Assembly: GCF_000420865.1 (NCBI RefSeq)
Contig: NZ_ATVT01000006.1
Span: 62,001-126,000, forward strand
Direction of reading: 5' to 3'
From: Butyrivibrio sp. XPD2006
GTDB lineage: Bacteria > Bacillota > Clostridia > Lachnospirales > Lachnospiraceae
DNA length: 64,000 bases
Shown: positions 63,604 to 64,000 of the stretch, in pieces
Numbering within the stretch: the first letter of the stretch is position 1
Layout: each line of letters starts with the position of its first letter
Made by a program: the position numbers and the translations under genes
The notes under the pieces: generated by a model
Seen by the model: the letters and a program-made list of their open reading frames with translations, nothing else
What the model was told of the DNA's origin: nothing
The model's database searches: none

Positions 63604-64000
63604 CTATCTCACTATGATTGATGTTGTTATGCTGTCACATAATCCGAATTTAATCGCTTCCTCTGCATTCATCGTGTTATCAAAACTTGTAGCTTTTGCT
63701 ATCTCCTCCGATGTCCTCCCGGTATGCTTAGAAAGAATTCCATTCAACGTCTCCCTTGTCTCCAAAATGGAATCTGAAATGTTCTTAATACTAGTAGCTG
63801 AACCGCCCACACCATTTGAAATAAGCGGTTCATGAATCATCACCTGACTATGAGGGAGAATAAATCTTCTGCCTTTCTGACCCCCTGCAAAGATCACAGC
63901 TGCCATGCTTGCAGCAATGCCTGTGCAGACCATATTTATAGTGAGACCACTCCCTTGAATAGCATCGTAAATCATAAGTCCGGCATTTACTTCTCCACCA
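63604..64000 (-). CDS. ClpP-like protease, 5' end beyond window
   Basis: ClpP/crotonase-fold serine protease, 131 codons visible, frame open to the right edge. The visible start reads GGEVNAGLMIYDAIQ, the oxyanion-region segment of ClpP; the nucleophile Ser is in GIAASMAAVI, the His in HSQVMIHEP, and the Asp probably in SFDNT. Phage and mobile-element ClpP homologs process capsids or other proteins. It is followed by the VirD4-like gene 11 bases on. Confidence 0.85.
   Translation of the reverse strand, partial: GGEVNAGLMIYDAIQGSGLTINMVCTGIAASMAAVIFAGGQKGRRFILPHSQVMIHEPLISNGVGGSATSIKNISDSILETRETLNGILSKHTGRTSEEIAKATSFDNTMNAEEAIKFGLCDSITTSIIVR

Noticed and set aside
1-64000. CRISPR arrays
   Set aside because: No series of regularly spaced identical 25-40 base repeats was seen; the tandem units at 37117 and 54592 number only two to three and lack unique spacers.

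Overview
The window looks like the chromosome of an anaerobic, moderately A+T-rich Firmicute, most likely a Lachnospiraceae bacterium of the Butyrivibrio/Pseudobutyrivibrio kind. This is inference from protein style, strong AGGAGG-type ribosome binding sites and short Rho-independent terminators; there is no rRNA or ribosomal marker. Nearly all genes are on the minus strand. The only plus-strand genes I support are a 62-codon ORF (10061), an FRG-domain gene (15331) and a WYL regulator (31261).

Layout. 1-3.1 kb: a siderophore-type iron importer (two FecCD permeases, one lipoprotein). 3.1-11.6 kb: small housekeeping and stress enzymes (HAD phosphatase, rhomboid protease, thioesterase, nitroreductase, YbaK deacylase, MazG, ArsC/Spx-like, acylphosphatase) with a pair of Cys-rich mini-proteins and a Nif11-like mini-protein. 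12.4-18.5 kb: an ADP-ribose and stress island (ADP-ribosylglycohydrolase, vWA protein, macro-HTH fusion, FRG protein, HipBA with palindromic operators, secreted nuclease). 18.5-27.1 kb: further small enzymes (HD hydrolase, LOG family, macro domain, ThpR, VOC, SGNH, flavin reductase, variant deformylase, glutaredoxin), then a vanX-like remnant and a tRNA-Tyr. 28.2-32.2 kb: a putative RNA-repair/RNA-surveillance locus made of a WYL regulator, divergent from a tRNA-like RNA, a Ro60-like TROVE/vWA protein and RtcB RNA ligase. 32.3-36.6 kb: membrane and small metabolic proteins, including a second, almost identical glutaredoxin. 36.7-64 kb: an accessory region that reads as more A+T-rich, full of paralogous unknown proteins, DUF4253- and DUF6557-like proteins, an XRE-NYN-HEPN-like unit, a PARG-like protein, orphan AAA ATPases, metallophosphoesterase fusions and several broken genes (retron-type RT tail, KilA-N, others). 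It ends in a VirD4-like coupling ATPase and a ClpP-like protease, suggesting an integrated conjugative element or its remains.

Two observations stand out. First, the RtcB/TROVE locus carries, directly upstream of the TROVE gene, an RNA with perfect D-, anticodon- and T-arms but no tRNA acceptor stem. It is instead closed by an unrelated outer stem, as expected for a tRNA-mimicking bacterial Y RNA. Second, three dispersed copies (11.6, 20.0 and 36.8 kb) of a roughly 130-160 nt structured RNA each follow four direct repeats at exact 11-bp spacing resembling a PhoP/PhoB box, with a -10 element always 9 bp after the last repeat. They look like a multicopy, phosphate-responsive small RNA family with a C-rich, anti-Shine-Dalgarno-like single-stranded segment.

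Start codons were chosen from ribosome binding sites and family lengths and often differ from the longest reading frame. No database search was possible; every family name rests on motif recognition.
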